64,000 nucleotides of DNA from CAWGJC01 sp965276665 (GCA_965276665.1 OZ255620.1:310001-374000); one strand, 5' to 3'; counted from the stretch's first letter, positions 32,611-40,913 are shown. Made by a program: numbers and translations. The notes: generated by a model not told the origin, from the letters alone.

Positions 32611-32631
32611 CAGGCTCGGAAACTACTCACG
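32611..32631 (-). promoter_or_regulatory. Island motif site 7 (before PRC-barrel-tpiA unit)
   Basis: Minus strand CGTGAGTAGTTTCCGAGCCTG, 110 nt before ATG 32500. The same 21 bases occur at site 5. It lies between the acetate kinase stop (32657) and the PRC-barrel gene. Confidence 0.75.
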
Positions 32632-32656
32632 CGATGCAGGCGTCGCGGCGGGCGAC

Positions 32657-33835
32657 TCAGGCGATCAAGTCGCGCGTATGCCCGGCGATGGTGGCCTGCT
32701 CGTCCGTCGGGATGACGTGGACCTCGACGCGGCTGCCCGGCGTGCTGATCCGGCCCGCACCGCCCGTATTGGCGGCCGCGTCCAACTCGACACCTAACCA
32801 ATGCAGCCGCTCGCACACCAAGGCGCGGCACTCAGCCGCGTGTTCACCGATCCCGCCCGTGAAGACAAAGCCGTCCAGGCCACCCAGCGCCGCTGCCATC
32901 GCGGCCGTCTCCTGCCCGACGCGGAACGCGAACAGCTCCACCGCCTCGCGCGCTCGCGGGTCGGGACTGGCCAACAGCGTCCGCATGTCGCTCGACACCC
33001 CGGACACGCCGAGCAGGCCTGAGCGTTCGTACAGCACGTGCTCCACCTCGTGCGCCGAAAGCCCCTTCTGCTGCAGCATGTAGAGCACCACCCCAGCGTC
33101 CAGGGTGCCGCAACGCGTGCCCATCACCAGCCCGTCTAGCGCTGTGAAGCCCATCGTGGTGTCCTGGCTGCGGCCGTCTTGCATGGCGCACAGGCTGGCG
33201 CCGTTGCCCAGGTGAGCCACGACCACCCGCCCGGCGGCCAAACCCGGCGCTTGCTGCCGCAGGGTGCGCGCGATGTATTCGTAGGACAGGCCGTGAAAAC
33301 CGTAGCGGCGAACCCCTTCGGCCTCATACTCGCGCGGCAACGCAAAGCGCGTGGCGACTGCCGGCATGGTACTGTGGAAGGCGGTGTCGAAACACGCGAC
33401 CTGGGGTAGGCCAGGCCGCAGCGCCATCAGCGCGCGGACTGGCGCCAGGCTGTGCGGCTGGTGTAAGGGCGCTAAAGACGTCAGTGCGTCCAGTTGTTGG
33501 AGAATTTCACCCGTCAGCCGCACTGGGACGGTGAACCGGCGGCCGCCATGCACCACGCGGTGCCCCACCGCGGCGAGGGTATCCGGTTGCACGTGGTGTT
33601 CCGCCCAGGCCAGCAAGGCACCCAGCATGGCGTCAAATGCCGCGTCCTTCCCCTGCCAATGCTTGTCTGCCAGCGTCGAGCCAGCCGCATCCTTGGCGGT
33701 GAAATGCGGGTCACCGCCGACGCCCTCGATGCCGCCTTTCGACATCAGGCGGAGCTTCGAGTCATCGCCGACCTCGAACAGCCCGAACTTGATGCTGCTC
33801 GACCCGGCGTTGAGCGCGAGGATGGCAGCCGACAT
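32657..33835 (-). CDS. ackA: Acetate kinase
   Basis: About 392 residues from ATG 33835. Typical motifs are ILALNAGSSSIKFGLFE, VGHRVVHGG, FDTAFHSTMP, RRYGFHGLSYEYI, AHLGNGASLCAM, MGTRCGTLDAGV and FTGGIGEHA. It turns acetyl phosphate plus ADP into acetate plus ATP, the energy-yielding end of the phosphoketolase route. No phosphotransacetylase is in the window. No island motif is seen directly before it. An old ackA relic lies at 5505-5781. Confidence 0.96.
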   Translation of the reverse strand: MSAAILALNAGSSSIKFGLFEVGDDSKLRLMSKGGIEGVGGDPHFTAKDAAGSTLADKHWQGKDAAFDAMLGALLAWAEHHVQPDTLAAVGHRVVHGGRRFTVPVRLTGEILQQLDALTSLAPLHQPHSLAPVRALMALRPGLPQVACFDTAFHSTMPAVATRFALPREYEAEGVRRYGFHGLSYEYIARTLRQQAPGLAAGRVVVAHLGNGASLCAMQDGRSQDTTMGFTALDGLVMGTRCGTLDAGVVLYMLQQKGLSAHEVEHVLYERSGLLGVSGVSSDMRTLLASPDPRAREAVELFAFRVGQETAAMAAALGGLDGFVFTGGIGEHAAECRALVCERLHWLGVELDAAANTGGAGRISTPGSRVEVHVIPTDEQATIAGHTRDLIA

Positions 33836-33866
33836 CACAAATTGCCGGACGCGGGGACCGGTTGGC

Positions 33867-34037
33867 TTAACACCCGCGCCGGGGCCGCGCGGCGAACCAG
33901 CCGTTTTCGGCCACCACCATCACCCCTCCTGTAACCGCGTCGTTGCCCGCAACCACGACAACCGTGGCCCCCATCGGCCCCCCCGTCAACTCCACCATCG
34001 CGATACCGTCGGGCGCAAGCTCCTCCAATTGCATCCG
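33867..34037 (-). pseudogene. Phosphoglucomutase C-terminal relic
   Basis: Reads GIAMVELTGGPMGATVVV, then AGNDAVTGGVMVVAENGWFA and ARP, which resembles the last domain of alpha-phosphoglucomutase (family: GGLKVVTENGWFAARPSGTE). It lacks the SGTE phosphate loop and everything else. It shares an open frame with a GH15 fragment at 34134-34256, so two unrelated relics were joined by deletion. Confidence 0.6.
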
Positions 34038-34133
34038 GTCCGCCACTGCGGGCGCACCGCTGCGCCTCCAGGATTGGCGCGGAACGGGAGGTGGCACAGC
34101 GCGAGGCCGGCGCGATCGGGTGACAAGCTGTGC

Positions 34134-34256
34134 CGGGCTGATCAGCCAGCGGCCGTTTTCCGGCTGATCCGGCCGGGCCGTGAAAAAGGCGCTGCTGTCG
34201 AACCGCGGCCAACAGAGCCAATCGACCGACCTGTCACGCCGAGTCTGCTCATTGAG
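34134..34256 (-). pseudogene. GH15 (glucoamylase/trehalase-like) N-terminal relic
   Basis: Reads LNEQTRRDRSVDWLCWPRFD then SSAFFTARPDQPENGRWLIS, matching the characteristic GH15 N-terminus (family form: GSIDWLCWPRFDSPACFAAL, ENGRWLIAP). Only about 41 codons survive. GH15 enzymes of this bacterial type include glucan hydrolases and trehalases, so its loss would leave phosphorolysis by GH65 as the remaining local route. Confidence 0.65.
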
Positions 34257-34261
34257 CTTGC

Positions 34262-35290
34262 TCAACCTACGGCAACCAGGATGGCGAACACCGCGTAGCC
34301 CACGATCAGCACCGCCCCCTCCCATCGCGTCAGCACCGCTCGGCGCAGGAACAGGGCCGCGGCGAGCAGAGTGCCGCCCAGCAGCCACCACAGCACCATC
34401 CGTCCGGCCCCGGACAACGGCGCCGCGGTCACGAACAGCGTGGGCAGGTAGGCGCCCGCGATCAGGTTCAGGCTGTTGCTGTTGAAGGTTTCGCTGACCA
34501 CCGCCGCCCCGCGCCCCTGCACCGCCAGCCGGATGGCGGCGACGGCGTTCGGGATGCCCGTGAGCGTCGCTAGCACCAGGGTGCCCAGCACCGCATCCGG
34601 CACGGCAAGGTCGGCGCCTAGCACGGTCGCCGCTCTCACGATGCCGATGCTACTGACCACGACCATGCCGAGCAGCGGCACGACCGCCAGCTTGTCCGCC
34701 CAGGATGGCGGGGTCGGGAACCGCTCGCCGCCACTATCGACCTCCGCGTCGCGCACGGCCTCCTGCAGCCAGCGCAGCATCGGGCCGGGCAGCAGCGGCG
34801 AACGAAGCTGCCGCGGCTTCAGCGCCGACACCGCGACGTACGGCAGCATGACCGCAGCGATCAACGCGCCACCGACCAGCGGCGAGCCGTCCGTCAGAAG
34901 CTGCCAGGCCAGCACGCCCGTGATGGACACCGCCACGCCGGCGTTCAGCAGCAGCGTTTCACGCCCGCAGGCAAGCCGCCCGGCCACTACCGCGCCCAAG
35001 CCAAAAAGCGCGGCCAAGTTAAAAAGGTTGGAGCCGAAGATCACGCCCCGGCCTAGGTCGTGCTGCCCGCCCACGAGCGCCGTCACGGCGGTCGCGATCT
35101 CCGGCGAGTCGGCGCCTAGCGCGGTGACCAGACCCAGCAGGCCTTCCGACAGGCCCAGATACGTTCCGACCTGGTCCAGCCGGTGCGACAGTACGGCGCT
35201 GGAAATAGTGCCAAGAACGAGGCACCCGAGGAACAGGATTACGGCCGAGCCGATTGACACTATGCTCACCTCCGCCTGCCGTTGCTGCAT
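34262..35290 (-). CDS. Sodium/calcium exchanger family antiporter (CaCA)
   Basis: About 342 residues, ten or so membrane helices. It has the two CaCA alpha-repeats: TALGADSPEIATAVTALVGG with FGSNLFNLAALFG, and LTGIPNAVAAIRLAVQGRG with ETFNSNSLNLIAGA. The repeat motifs carry the conserved acidic and Asn residues, though repeat 2 has Pro-Asn in place of the common PE. ATG 35290 was chosen; the frame is open further upstream. It likely exchanges Ca2+ or another cation for H+ or Na+. Confidence 0.85.
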   Translation of the reverse strand: MQQRQAEVSIVSIGSAVILFLGCLVLGTISSAVLSHRLDQVGTYLGLSEGLLGLVTALGADSPEIATAVTALVGGQHDLGRGVIFGSNLFNLAALFGLGAVVAGRLACGRETLLLNAGVAVSITGVLAWQLLTDGSPLVGGALIAAVMLPYVAVSALKPRQLRSPLLPGPMLRWLQEAVRDAEVDSGGERFPTPPSWADKLAVVPLLGMVVVSSIGIVRAATVLGADLAVPDAVLGTLVLATLTGIPNAVAAIRLAVQGRGAAVVSETFNSNSLNLIAGAYLPTLFVTAAPLSGAGRMVLWWLLGGTLLAAALFLRRAVLTRWEGAVLIVGYAVFAILVAVG

Positions 35291-35324
35291 CGCCGCATCG
35301 TTTTCACCTCCAACCGTATCAGCC

Positions 35325-35592
35325 CTATGTGACCGGGTAGGCAGTGACGAACCCGCATGCGACCTGCATGGCGAACCATAACTCCAGCACGTCGGCATTC
35401 AGAGCGGCGCCGAGCAAGCGGTAGAAGTTTGCGAACGCCATGAAGCCGTACATCCGACCTGCCAAGAGGCTAGCGACTGCGTGTCGGCCTCAAACAATAG
35501 CTATTCCGCGCAGATTTCGCCGAGCATACAGCCGCTGCCGCAGTACAGCGTCCCGTTGGCAACCATGACCGGGAACGACTTCTGGCTCCTGC
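35325..35592 (-). pseudogene. DUF4396 membrane protein relic
   Basis: The minus strand reads KSFPVMVANGTLYCGSGCML then GEICAE, followed by an in-frame TAG. After a gap and frameshift it reads ASWQVG, MYGFMAFANFYRLLGAALNA and ELWFAMQVACGFVTAYPV. These match the His/Cys-containing and C-terminal helices of DUF4396 proteins (family: KGALHCGSGCTLGDI; QIAMLCGFATSYPV). The central part is missing and the frame is broken, so it is not functional. Confidence 0.7.
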
Positions 35593-35939
35593 CCGGCATT
35601 GTCTGCCCGCGGCCTACCGCGGCACGGGCCAGGATGTCCTGCGCAAGGCGGCCGCAGCGGCGAAGCGAGCGTACCATCTCCAGGATGGCGCGTAGTTTGG
35701 GATGAAGTAGCCCAGAACTCGCCCGGATGCCGTCCGACGACCACCGCCGACGCGCTGATCGGCTGTGCCAGCGCTATCGTCGCGCGGTGGGCGTTCCGCT
35801 GCCAAATGTGCGACGGGATGTCCCAACGCGCGGAGCCGAAAGCTTAAAGCGCGCGCTGATTATTCTGAAGCGAGGCTGTTCTAAGCGATTCTACGAAGGG
35901 CGCAGACCACTTAAGCTATTGTAAGAACTCTGGAAAATC

Positions 35940-35985
35940 TGGAGCGGGCGAAGGGATTCGAACCCTCGACCCCAACCTTGGCAAG
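35940..35985 (-). tRNA. 3' half of tRNA-Gly(GCC), truncated
   Basis: The minus strand gives CTTGCCAAGGTTGGGGTCGA, then GGGTTCGAATCCC, then TTCGCCCGCTCCA: anticodon loop with GCC, variable region, T arm, 3' acceptor strand and CCA. The D arm, the 5' acceptor strand and the 5' side of the anticodon stem are absent; the preceding bases do not pair with the 3' strand. This is a tRNA fragment, the usual mark of an integration site, at the border between the accessory and core-like parts of the window. Not a working tRNA. Confidence 0.8.
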
Positions 35986-36254
35986 ACCCCGTTCGTCGCG
36001 TCCGAGCCGTCTCTTTAATGGCGGCAGCTTGGCCTTCCGGCAATATCGAAGGTATGCAGGGTGCCAGATCGGTGGGAAGCTAACCCGCCCATCAAAGCCT
36101 CGTGATGGTATTCCTGTTGGTATCTGCGATGACCGAAGGCATCGAAAATGACGCTTTATCAATGGGCTAGCCAACGATCTGGACTCCGCCCCTGGGCACC
36201 ATCGCTTCTGCGACGCGGCTAGAGCATTTTCGGATGGGTCGCTTTAGCTGCGGC
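35986..36254. other. Non-coding spacer between tRNA-Gly fragment and FUSC gene
   Basis: About 270 bases. An 87-codon minus-strand frame covers much of this stretch but runs through the tRNA fragment and resembles no family I know, so I do not call it. No regulatory element could be supported. Confidence 0.4.
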
Positions 36255-38252
36255 TCAGCCTTCCAGCACGAAGCCTTCCAGCGCGCCGATCTCGAGATTT
36301 TCCGCCAGCACCCCGACCGCGAGGCTCAGCTTCTGCAAGGCTGCCTGGATCGGCTCGTCCGATGTCCCGGACGATTTTGGCGCCGTTGCCGCCTCCTCCC
36401 CTGATGCGGATTGCATTCCTGCCAGCTGGGCGAGCCGCGCCTCGATCTGCGCGGCCAGCGCCTCGGCCTCCGGCGCGCCCGGCCTCGGATGACTGGCGGC
36501 AGCCAGCGCGCGGGCCCAGTGGACGCAGTCGAGCAGCGCGGAGACTGGCCGCTCGAGCGCGGGGCGGCGCATGAGGGAACGGCCGGCGGTCAGCGGGGCC
36601 ATCGCCAGCCGCAGATCCGCGACCTGGCGATCCACCTGTCGCATCTGCTCGAGCGGTTCGGCGCCGGGCGTTCCGGCCATCGCCTCGCGGCTTGCACGGA
36701 CGGCGTCGACCAGGGCGGTCAGCACGTTTCGGCCCGAGCGCATCACCTGATCGCGCGTCCGCAGCGGCAGCACGAAGGCGGCCACCAGGATCGCGGCGAC
36801 CGCCCCGATCGCCGTCTCCTCAAGGCGGAGCGCCAGCAGCGCGCCGAGCGGAATGCCGAACAGGCCGTAGAGCAGGCCGAGCAGCATCGTCACGCAGAAG
36901 ATGCCGGCGGTGTAGGAATACAGGATCAGGTAGAACATGCCGAACACGGAGAGCAGAAGCCCCGCGAGCTGCAGGCGCGTGCTGCCGATCAGCAGCATTG
37001 TCAGCGCCAGGCCGCTCGCGATGCCGATCAGCGTGCCGCCCAGGCGCTGCAGCCCCTTGTAGATCGTGTCCCCGCGCGAGCGCGCGTTGAGGAACACGAC
37101 ATAGACGGTGATCACCGCCCAGAACCAGCGCTGCGGCGACAGCGCCATGCCGCCCGCCATGGCCAGCGCGGCGGCAAGCGTCACCCGTGCCGCGAGCCGC
37201 CAGGCCAGCGGGCCGGGCGGCAGGGAGGGTGCCGCGGTCGCGTCGGTCGCCGCCCTCATCTCCCGGGCAGCCTTGCCGAGATCGTGCGCGGCATGGCCGA
37301 GCTGGACGAGGTTGGCCCGCAAGCCGCCGGGTTCGGCGAGATCGGGGCGGAGATGGTAGCGCCGGCCGCGCGCCATCCGCCGCGCGTGCAGCAGCAGCCG
37401 CGTCCGGTGGCGCGGTCCCGGCTCCGCCACATAGAGCGCCTCGATCGAGCGGGCGGCCGCAAGTTCGAGCTCGATCAGCCCCGCGCGCACCGCCTCCCGC
37501 CCGATCGGCTTGAGCAAGGCGAGCTGATCGTCGGCGGCGAGCGCCGCCTCGTTCAGCCGGGCGAGCTCACGGCGGAGACGCGCGGCGGCGCGGCCCGACT
37601 CGTCGGAGGCGACGCGCAGCGCGAGGCGCAGTACCTGGGCGGCCCGCCACTGCACGGCGCGCACCGCGCGGCGCAGGGTCGCCGCCGGATTGACCGGCAC
37701 CACCACGAAGCAGGCGAAGGCGGTGATCGGCGCCGCGACGATGACCGACAGTATTTGGTCGGGCAGGGTCGAGGGCGGCAGTTCGAGATAGAGGCCGACA
37801 TAGGCCTCGACCACCGCGATCAACCCGATGCCGACGGCGCGCGGCCCGCGCAGATGCAGCAGGAAGCAGAGAAACACCAGGAGCAGAAAGAAGCTGTCGC
37901 CGGCGATGCCGTAGCCGTGCAGCACCGCGGTCGCGATCGTCACCCCGGCGGCCGGCACCGTCAGCACGAGCAAGCCCCGCTGGCGCTGCCGCAGCGTGGG
38001 CTCGCGGGTCAGGAACGGGCCGAGCATGCTGAGAATGACGCCGCTGGCGAAATCGGTGGGGGGCACTTTCAGCAGGCCCGACGCCACGATCGCCACGATG
38101 GTGGTCAGGAGCACCGCGAGCGTGCCGCGGATTGCGAGCATCAGCCGCACGAGGCCGGGATCGGTCGCCATCAGCCGGTCCCGGAGCATCGGCAGGGCGG
38201 ACCCGGCGGCGGCAAGGCCGCGTCTCAGGTGCCCACTTCGCTTGTGCAGCAT
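36255..38252 (-). CDS. FUSC family inner membrane protein
   Basis: About 665 residues from ATG 38252. Two sets of hydrophobic helices (about residues 35-190 and 355-505), each followed by a long soluble helical region; the second set contains ALSPQRWFWAVITVYVVFLN and RGDTIYKGLQRLGGTLIG, the FUSC/aromatic acid exporter-like signature. Relatives export aromatic carboxylic acids or fusaric acid-type toxins. It is followed upstream by an outer-membrane protein gene 45 bases away, a plausible partner. Confidence 0.85.
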   Translation of the reverse strand: MLHKRSGHLRRGLAAAGSALPMLRDRLMATDPGLVRLMLAIRGTLAVLLTTIVAIVASGLLKVPPTDFASGVILSMLGPFLTREPTLRQRQRGLLVLTVPAAGVTIATAVLHGYGIAGDSFFLLLVFLCFLLHLRGPRAVGIGLIAVVEAYVGLYLELPPSTLPDQILSVIVAAPITAFACFVVVPVNPAATLRRAVRAVQWRAAQVLRLALRVASDESGRAAARLRRELARLNEAALAADDQLALLKPIGREAVRAGLIELELAAARSIEALYVAEPGPRHRTRLLLHARRMARGRRYHLRPDLAEPGGLRANLVQLGHAAHDLGKAAREMRAATDATAAPSLPPGPLAWRLAARVTLAAALAMAGGMALSPQRWFWAVITVYVVFLNARSRGDTIYKGLQRLGGTLIGIASGLALTMLLIGSTRLQLAGLLLSVFGMFYLILYSYTAGIFCVTMLLGLLYGLFGIPLGALLALRLEETAIGAVAAILVAAFVLPLRTRDQVMRSGRNVLTALVDAVRASREAMAGTPGAEPLEQMRQVDRQVADLRLAMAPLTAGRSLMRRPALERPVSALLDCVHWARALAAASHPRPGAPEAEALAAQIEARLAQLAGMQSASGEEAATAPKSSGTSDEPIQAALQKLSLAVGVLAENLEIGALEGFVLEG

Positions 38253-38297
38253 GGCGCCACCATAGGTCGGGCGCCGCCATGCCGCCAAGCAAGCGGA

Positions 38298-39233
38298 TCA
38301 GAAACGCTGCGAAATCCCGGCATAGACCTGCAGATTGGGCGCGGCGGCGTTGAGGCCGATATTGGCCCCCGCGTCGAGCTGCAGATTGTCGGTCACCGCC
38401 CAGGCCAGCGCGGTGTCGAACGTGTAGACCGGCGGGGTGCGGGCGTCGGTTCCCAGGGCCGAGTAGATTTCCGCGTAGGCGGTGAGCTGCTTGCCGATCG
38501 GGTGCGAGATGTTGAGCAGCTGGGTGAAGTTGAAATGATGGCCGCCATCCGCCGCGTTCCGGATCACGTCGATCTCCGGCATCACCAGCAGGGTGAAATC
38601 GAGCGGCAACGGGTATGAGAACGGCGCGATCACGCCGCCGTCGACCGTGTCGTTGCCGATCGGCGGCCGGGCGGTCGGGATCTTGACATAGGGAATGATG
38701 GCGAGCGCCGGGCCGCCCTCATTGCCGAACAGGTTGAATTTCGGGCGGATGACGACGTCGCCGACGCCGCTCGTGCTGAAATGCTGGCCGCCGGATTGCT
38801 GGTCGAACCAGTTATAGCCGTTGAACTGCACCTCGAAATCGACGTGGTCGGTCAGCCCGAGCTTCAGAACGGGATCGAAGGCGGTGTATTGCCGCGTGGT
38901 GGCGCCCCCCGCATTGGAATGCGTGTAGTTGAGGATGTCGGTCTCGTACTGGAAATGCCCGGCATCCACGGTGACCGGCGAATTGCTCTTCGTCGGACGA
39001 TCGGTGTTCAGCGAGCGAAGCTGCGAATCCGGCACCGGATCGAACAACGTGTAGATGCTCTTATCGGGCGCCGGCGACGTGGCGGCGGCAGGGCTGGCGG
39101 CGGGCGCGGCGCCGGACGGTGTCGGAGCAGGACCGTAGGCGGGCGCCGGGGCCGGCGTGGCGGCCGTCTGGGCCAAGGCCGGGCAAGCGAGGGCAGCCGA
39201 CAGCACGAGCGCTGTCGAGGACGCGCGAAACAT
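38298..39233 (-). CDS. Outer-membrane channel-like protein (phenol MetA-pathway type transporter family)
   Basis: About 311 residues with signal peptide (STALVLSAALACPALAQ) and a Pro/Ala-rich linker. The mature part has SLNTDRPTKSNSPVTVDAGH then FQYETDI and ends as a beta-strand with terminal Phe (YAGISQRF). The TDRP-start beta-barrel style resembles the family of putative outer-membrane transporters linked to aromatic compound pathways. Substrate unknown. Just upstream of the FUSC gene in the same direction. Confidence 0.75.
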   Translation of the reverse strand: MFRASSTALVLSAALACPALAQTAATPAPAPAYGPAPTPSGAAPAASPAAATSPAPDKSIYTLFDPVPDSQLRSLNTDRPTKSNSPVTVDAGHFQYETDILNYTHSNAGGATTRQYTAFDPVLKLGLTDHVDFEVQFNGYNWFDQQSGGQHFSTSGVGDVVIRPKFNLFGNEGGPALAIIPYVKIPTARPPIGNDTVDGGVIAPFSYPLPLDFTLLVMPEIDVIRNAADGGHHFNFTQLLNISHPIGKQLTAYAEIYSALGTDARTPPVYTFDTALAWAVTDNLQLDAGANIGLNAAAPNLQVYAGISQRF

Positions 39234-39337
39234 GACTGAATTCTCCGAACTGGGCGGACATTCCGCGCGCCGAGAAGGCCTGCAGGCCGCATATAAATTC
39301 AATGTTCCTCGCAACGGCGCTGCAACGTCGTGGCGCG

Positions 39338-39493
39338 TCACCGGATCGGGGCGGTCGTGCTGACCGTGATCCGCTGATCGGTGACGAAGGCGGTGAGCAT
39401 GTCGGTGCAGGTGCGCGTGATCGCCGCGCCGAACCCCACGGCGGCGACGATCATCGCGATCCGCACGGCCCGCGGCGCGGAAAGCCGCGTCAA
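39338..39493 (-). CDS. Small single-helix protein downstream of the dapA-like gene
   Basis: A 51-codon ORF from TTG 39493, whose start overlaps the stop of the dapA-like gene (TTGA junction). It has basic residues (RLSAPRAVR), one hydrophobic helix (IAMIVAAVGFGAAI) and a polar tail. No family recognised. Evidence is the junction and the plausible topology only. Confidence 0.35.
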   Translation of the reverse strand: MTRLSAPRAVRIAMIVAAVGFGAAITRTCTDMLTAFVTDQRITVSTTAPIR

Positions 39494-40422
39494 CTGACGA
39501 GTGCGTAGCGGGAGCGGACCGCCAGCGCCTCCTCCATGCTCGACGCCGTGCTCAGCACCTCGGAGAGGAGCGCCAGCGTCGGTTCCGTCGCCGGTGTCAG
39601 CGGCAGGCGGATCTCCGCGCTCGAGAGCCCCAGCCTCTCCATTCCCACCTTCAAGGGAATCGGGTTCGACTCGACGAAAAGCGCCTCGGCGACGGGTGCG
39701 AGATGGTCGCGCGTGCGTGCGAAGGTCGCGAGATCGCCGCCCCGCCATGCCTCGTGCAGCAGCGCGCAGGTGGCCGGAAGCAGGTTGGACAGCACCGAGA
39801 CGCAGCCATGCCCGCCCATCGCGAGATGGGCGGCGGCGGTCGCGTCGTCGCCGCTCATCTGCGTCAGGCCGCCGCCGCATAAAGCGCGCAGCCGGGGCGG
39901 CCGCGCGAGATCGCCGGTCGCGTCCTTGACGCCGAAAACCAGGCCCTGCTCGTAGGCCCGCGCGACCGTCTCGTCGCCGATCGCGATGCCGGTGCGGCTC
40001 GGCACGTCATAGAGGAGAACCGGCAGCGGCGCCCTTTCGTGCAGCACCCGCAGATGCGCGAGGATGCCGGCCTGGGTCGGCTTGCAATAGGGCGGCGGCG
40101 CGCAGAGCAGCGCCGCGGCGCCGTTCTCCGCGGCGAGCCTCGCCAGCGCGGCCGAACCCTCCGTCGAGAGCGCTCCGCATCCCGCCAGGATCGGCACCCG
40201 TCCCGCCGCGGCGGCCACCGCGAGGCGAATCACCGCGGCGAATTCCGTCCTGCGCAGAGACCCCGCCTCCCCCGTGCTGCCGCACATCACGAGCGCGGCC
40301 GTGCCGCGGCCGATCTGGCGGTCGCACAGCGCAGCGATGCGCGGATGGTCGATCCGGCCGTCGCGGAACGGCGTCGCCATCGCGGTGACCGAGCCGCGAA
40401 GGCCGAATGTCTGGGCGCTCAT
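39490..40422 (-). CDS. Dihydrodipicolinate synthase family aldolase (DapA-like)
   Basis: About 310 residues from ATG 40422, a (beta/alpha)8 class I aldolase. It has GSVTAMATPFRDGRID, the substrate-carboxylate motif MCGSTGEAGSL, the catalytic Tyr in LLYDVPSRTGIAI, and the Schiff-base Lys in FGVKDATGD. These fit 4-hydroxy-tetrahydrodipicolinate synthase, but family members also serve other pyruvate-aldol reactions, and no lysine genes adjoin. It overlaps the next gene upstream by ATGA. Confidence 0.88.
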   Translation of the reverse strand: MSAQTFGLRGSVTAMATPFRDGRIDHPRIAALCDRQIGRGTAALVMCGSTGEAGSLRRTEFAAVIRLAVAAAAGRVPILAGCGALSTEGSAALARLAAENGAAALLCAPPPYCKPTQAGILAHLRVLHERAPLPVLLYDVPSRTGIAIGDETVARAYEQGLVFGVKDATGDLARPPRLRALCGGGLTQMSGDDATAAAHLAMGGHGCVSVLSNLLPATCALLHEAWRGGDLATFARTRDHLAPVAEALFVESNPIPLKVGMERLGLSSAEIRLPLTPATEPTLALLSEVLSTASSMEEALAVRSRYALVS

Positions 40423-40913
40423 GCCGCGTGCCGGATGCGCACCGCGCTTGCCGCCTCGCCGAAGAAAGGCAGATCGGCGCGCAGCAGGAAGGAGCCGGCA
40501 AGCAAGCGCGTCCGCACCGCGACCAGCCCTTCCCGGCCGATCTCCCGCAGCAAGGCGGCGCCCAGCATGTCGGAAGGTGCGCCGTGCACCGAGGCGACGA
40601 GACGGCCGGTCGGCGCGAGCGCGCGGCGTGCGAGCCTGACCACGCGGAGTGCTGCGGCGATCTCGTCGAGATCCGGCGCAATCAGCAAATCCTGACCGTC
40701 TTCGGCGAGCAGCCGGGTGTCGCGAAGGCAGGTCGCCGCCGCACAGTCGCTGCCGAGCAGCGCATCGAGCAGCGAAGTGGGGGCGGCTCCGATGACGAGC
40801 GCATGCATGCCGTCGAGCGGACCTGCGAAGCGGAGAAGCCGGGCGGCGCGGCTCCCTTGCGCCTCCGGCCTGCGCTCGAGGGGCGCTTCGGCGGATTCCA
40901 CGATTTCCGGCAT
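40419..40913 (-). CDS. Hypothetical protein, methyltransferase-like core
   Basis: About 164 residues from ATG 40913 (frame open to 40943). The middle (MHALVIGAAPTSLLDALLG, DLLIAPDLDEIAAALRVVRL, ALAPTGRLVAS) looks like the second half of an S-adenosylmethionine-binding Rossmann fold, but the usual GxGxG motif is not clear. Coupled by ATGA to the dapA-like gene. Function not assigned. Confidence 0.6.
   Translation of the reverse strand: MPEIVESAEAPLERRPEAQGSRAARLLRFAGPLDGMHALVIGAAPTSLLDALLGSDCAAATCLRDTRLLAEDGQDLLIAPDLDEIAAALRVVRLARRALAPTGRLVASVHGAPSDMLGAALLREIGREGLVAVRTRLLAGSFLLRADLPFFGEAASAVRIRHAA

Noticed and set aside
3758..32631. Interpreting the motif as an EcfG (GGAAC...CGTT) stress promoter
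   Set aside because: GGAAAC occurs only on the strand pointing away from the genes, and no CGTT box at the proper spacing recurs.
35690..35704. GCGTAGTTTGGGATG, resembling the island motif
   Set aside because: Only the first nine bases match, the conserved CCGANCCT part is absent, and no gene lies downstream in that orientation.
36411..38618. 735-codon plus-strand open frame opposite the FUSC gene
   Set aside because: Composition is Arg/Gly/Gln/His-rich without domains. It is the antisense shadow of a strongly supported membrane protein gene.
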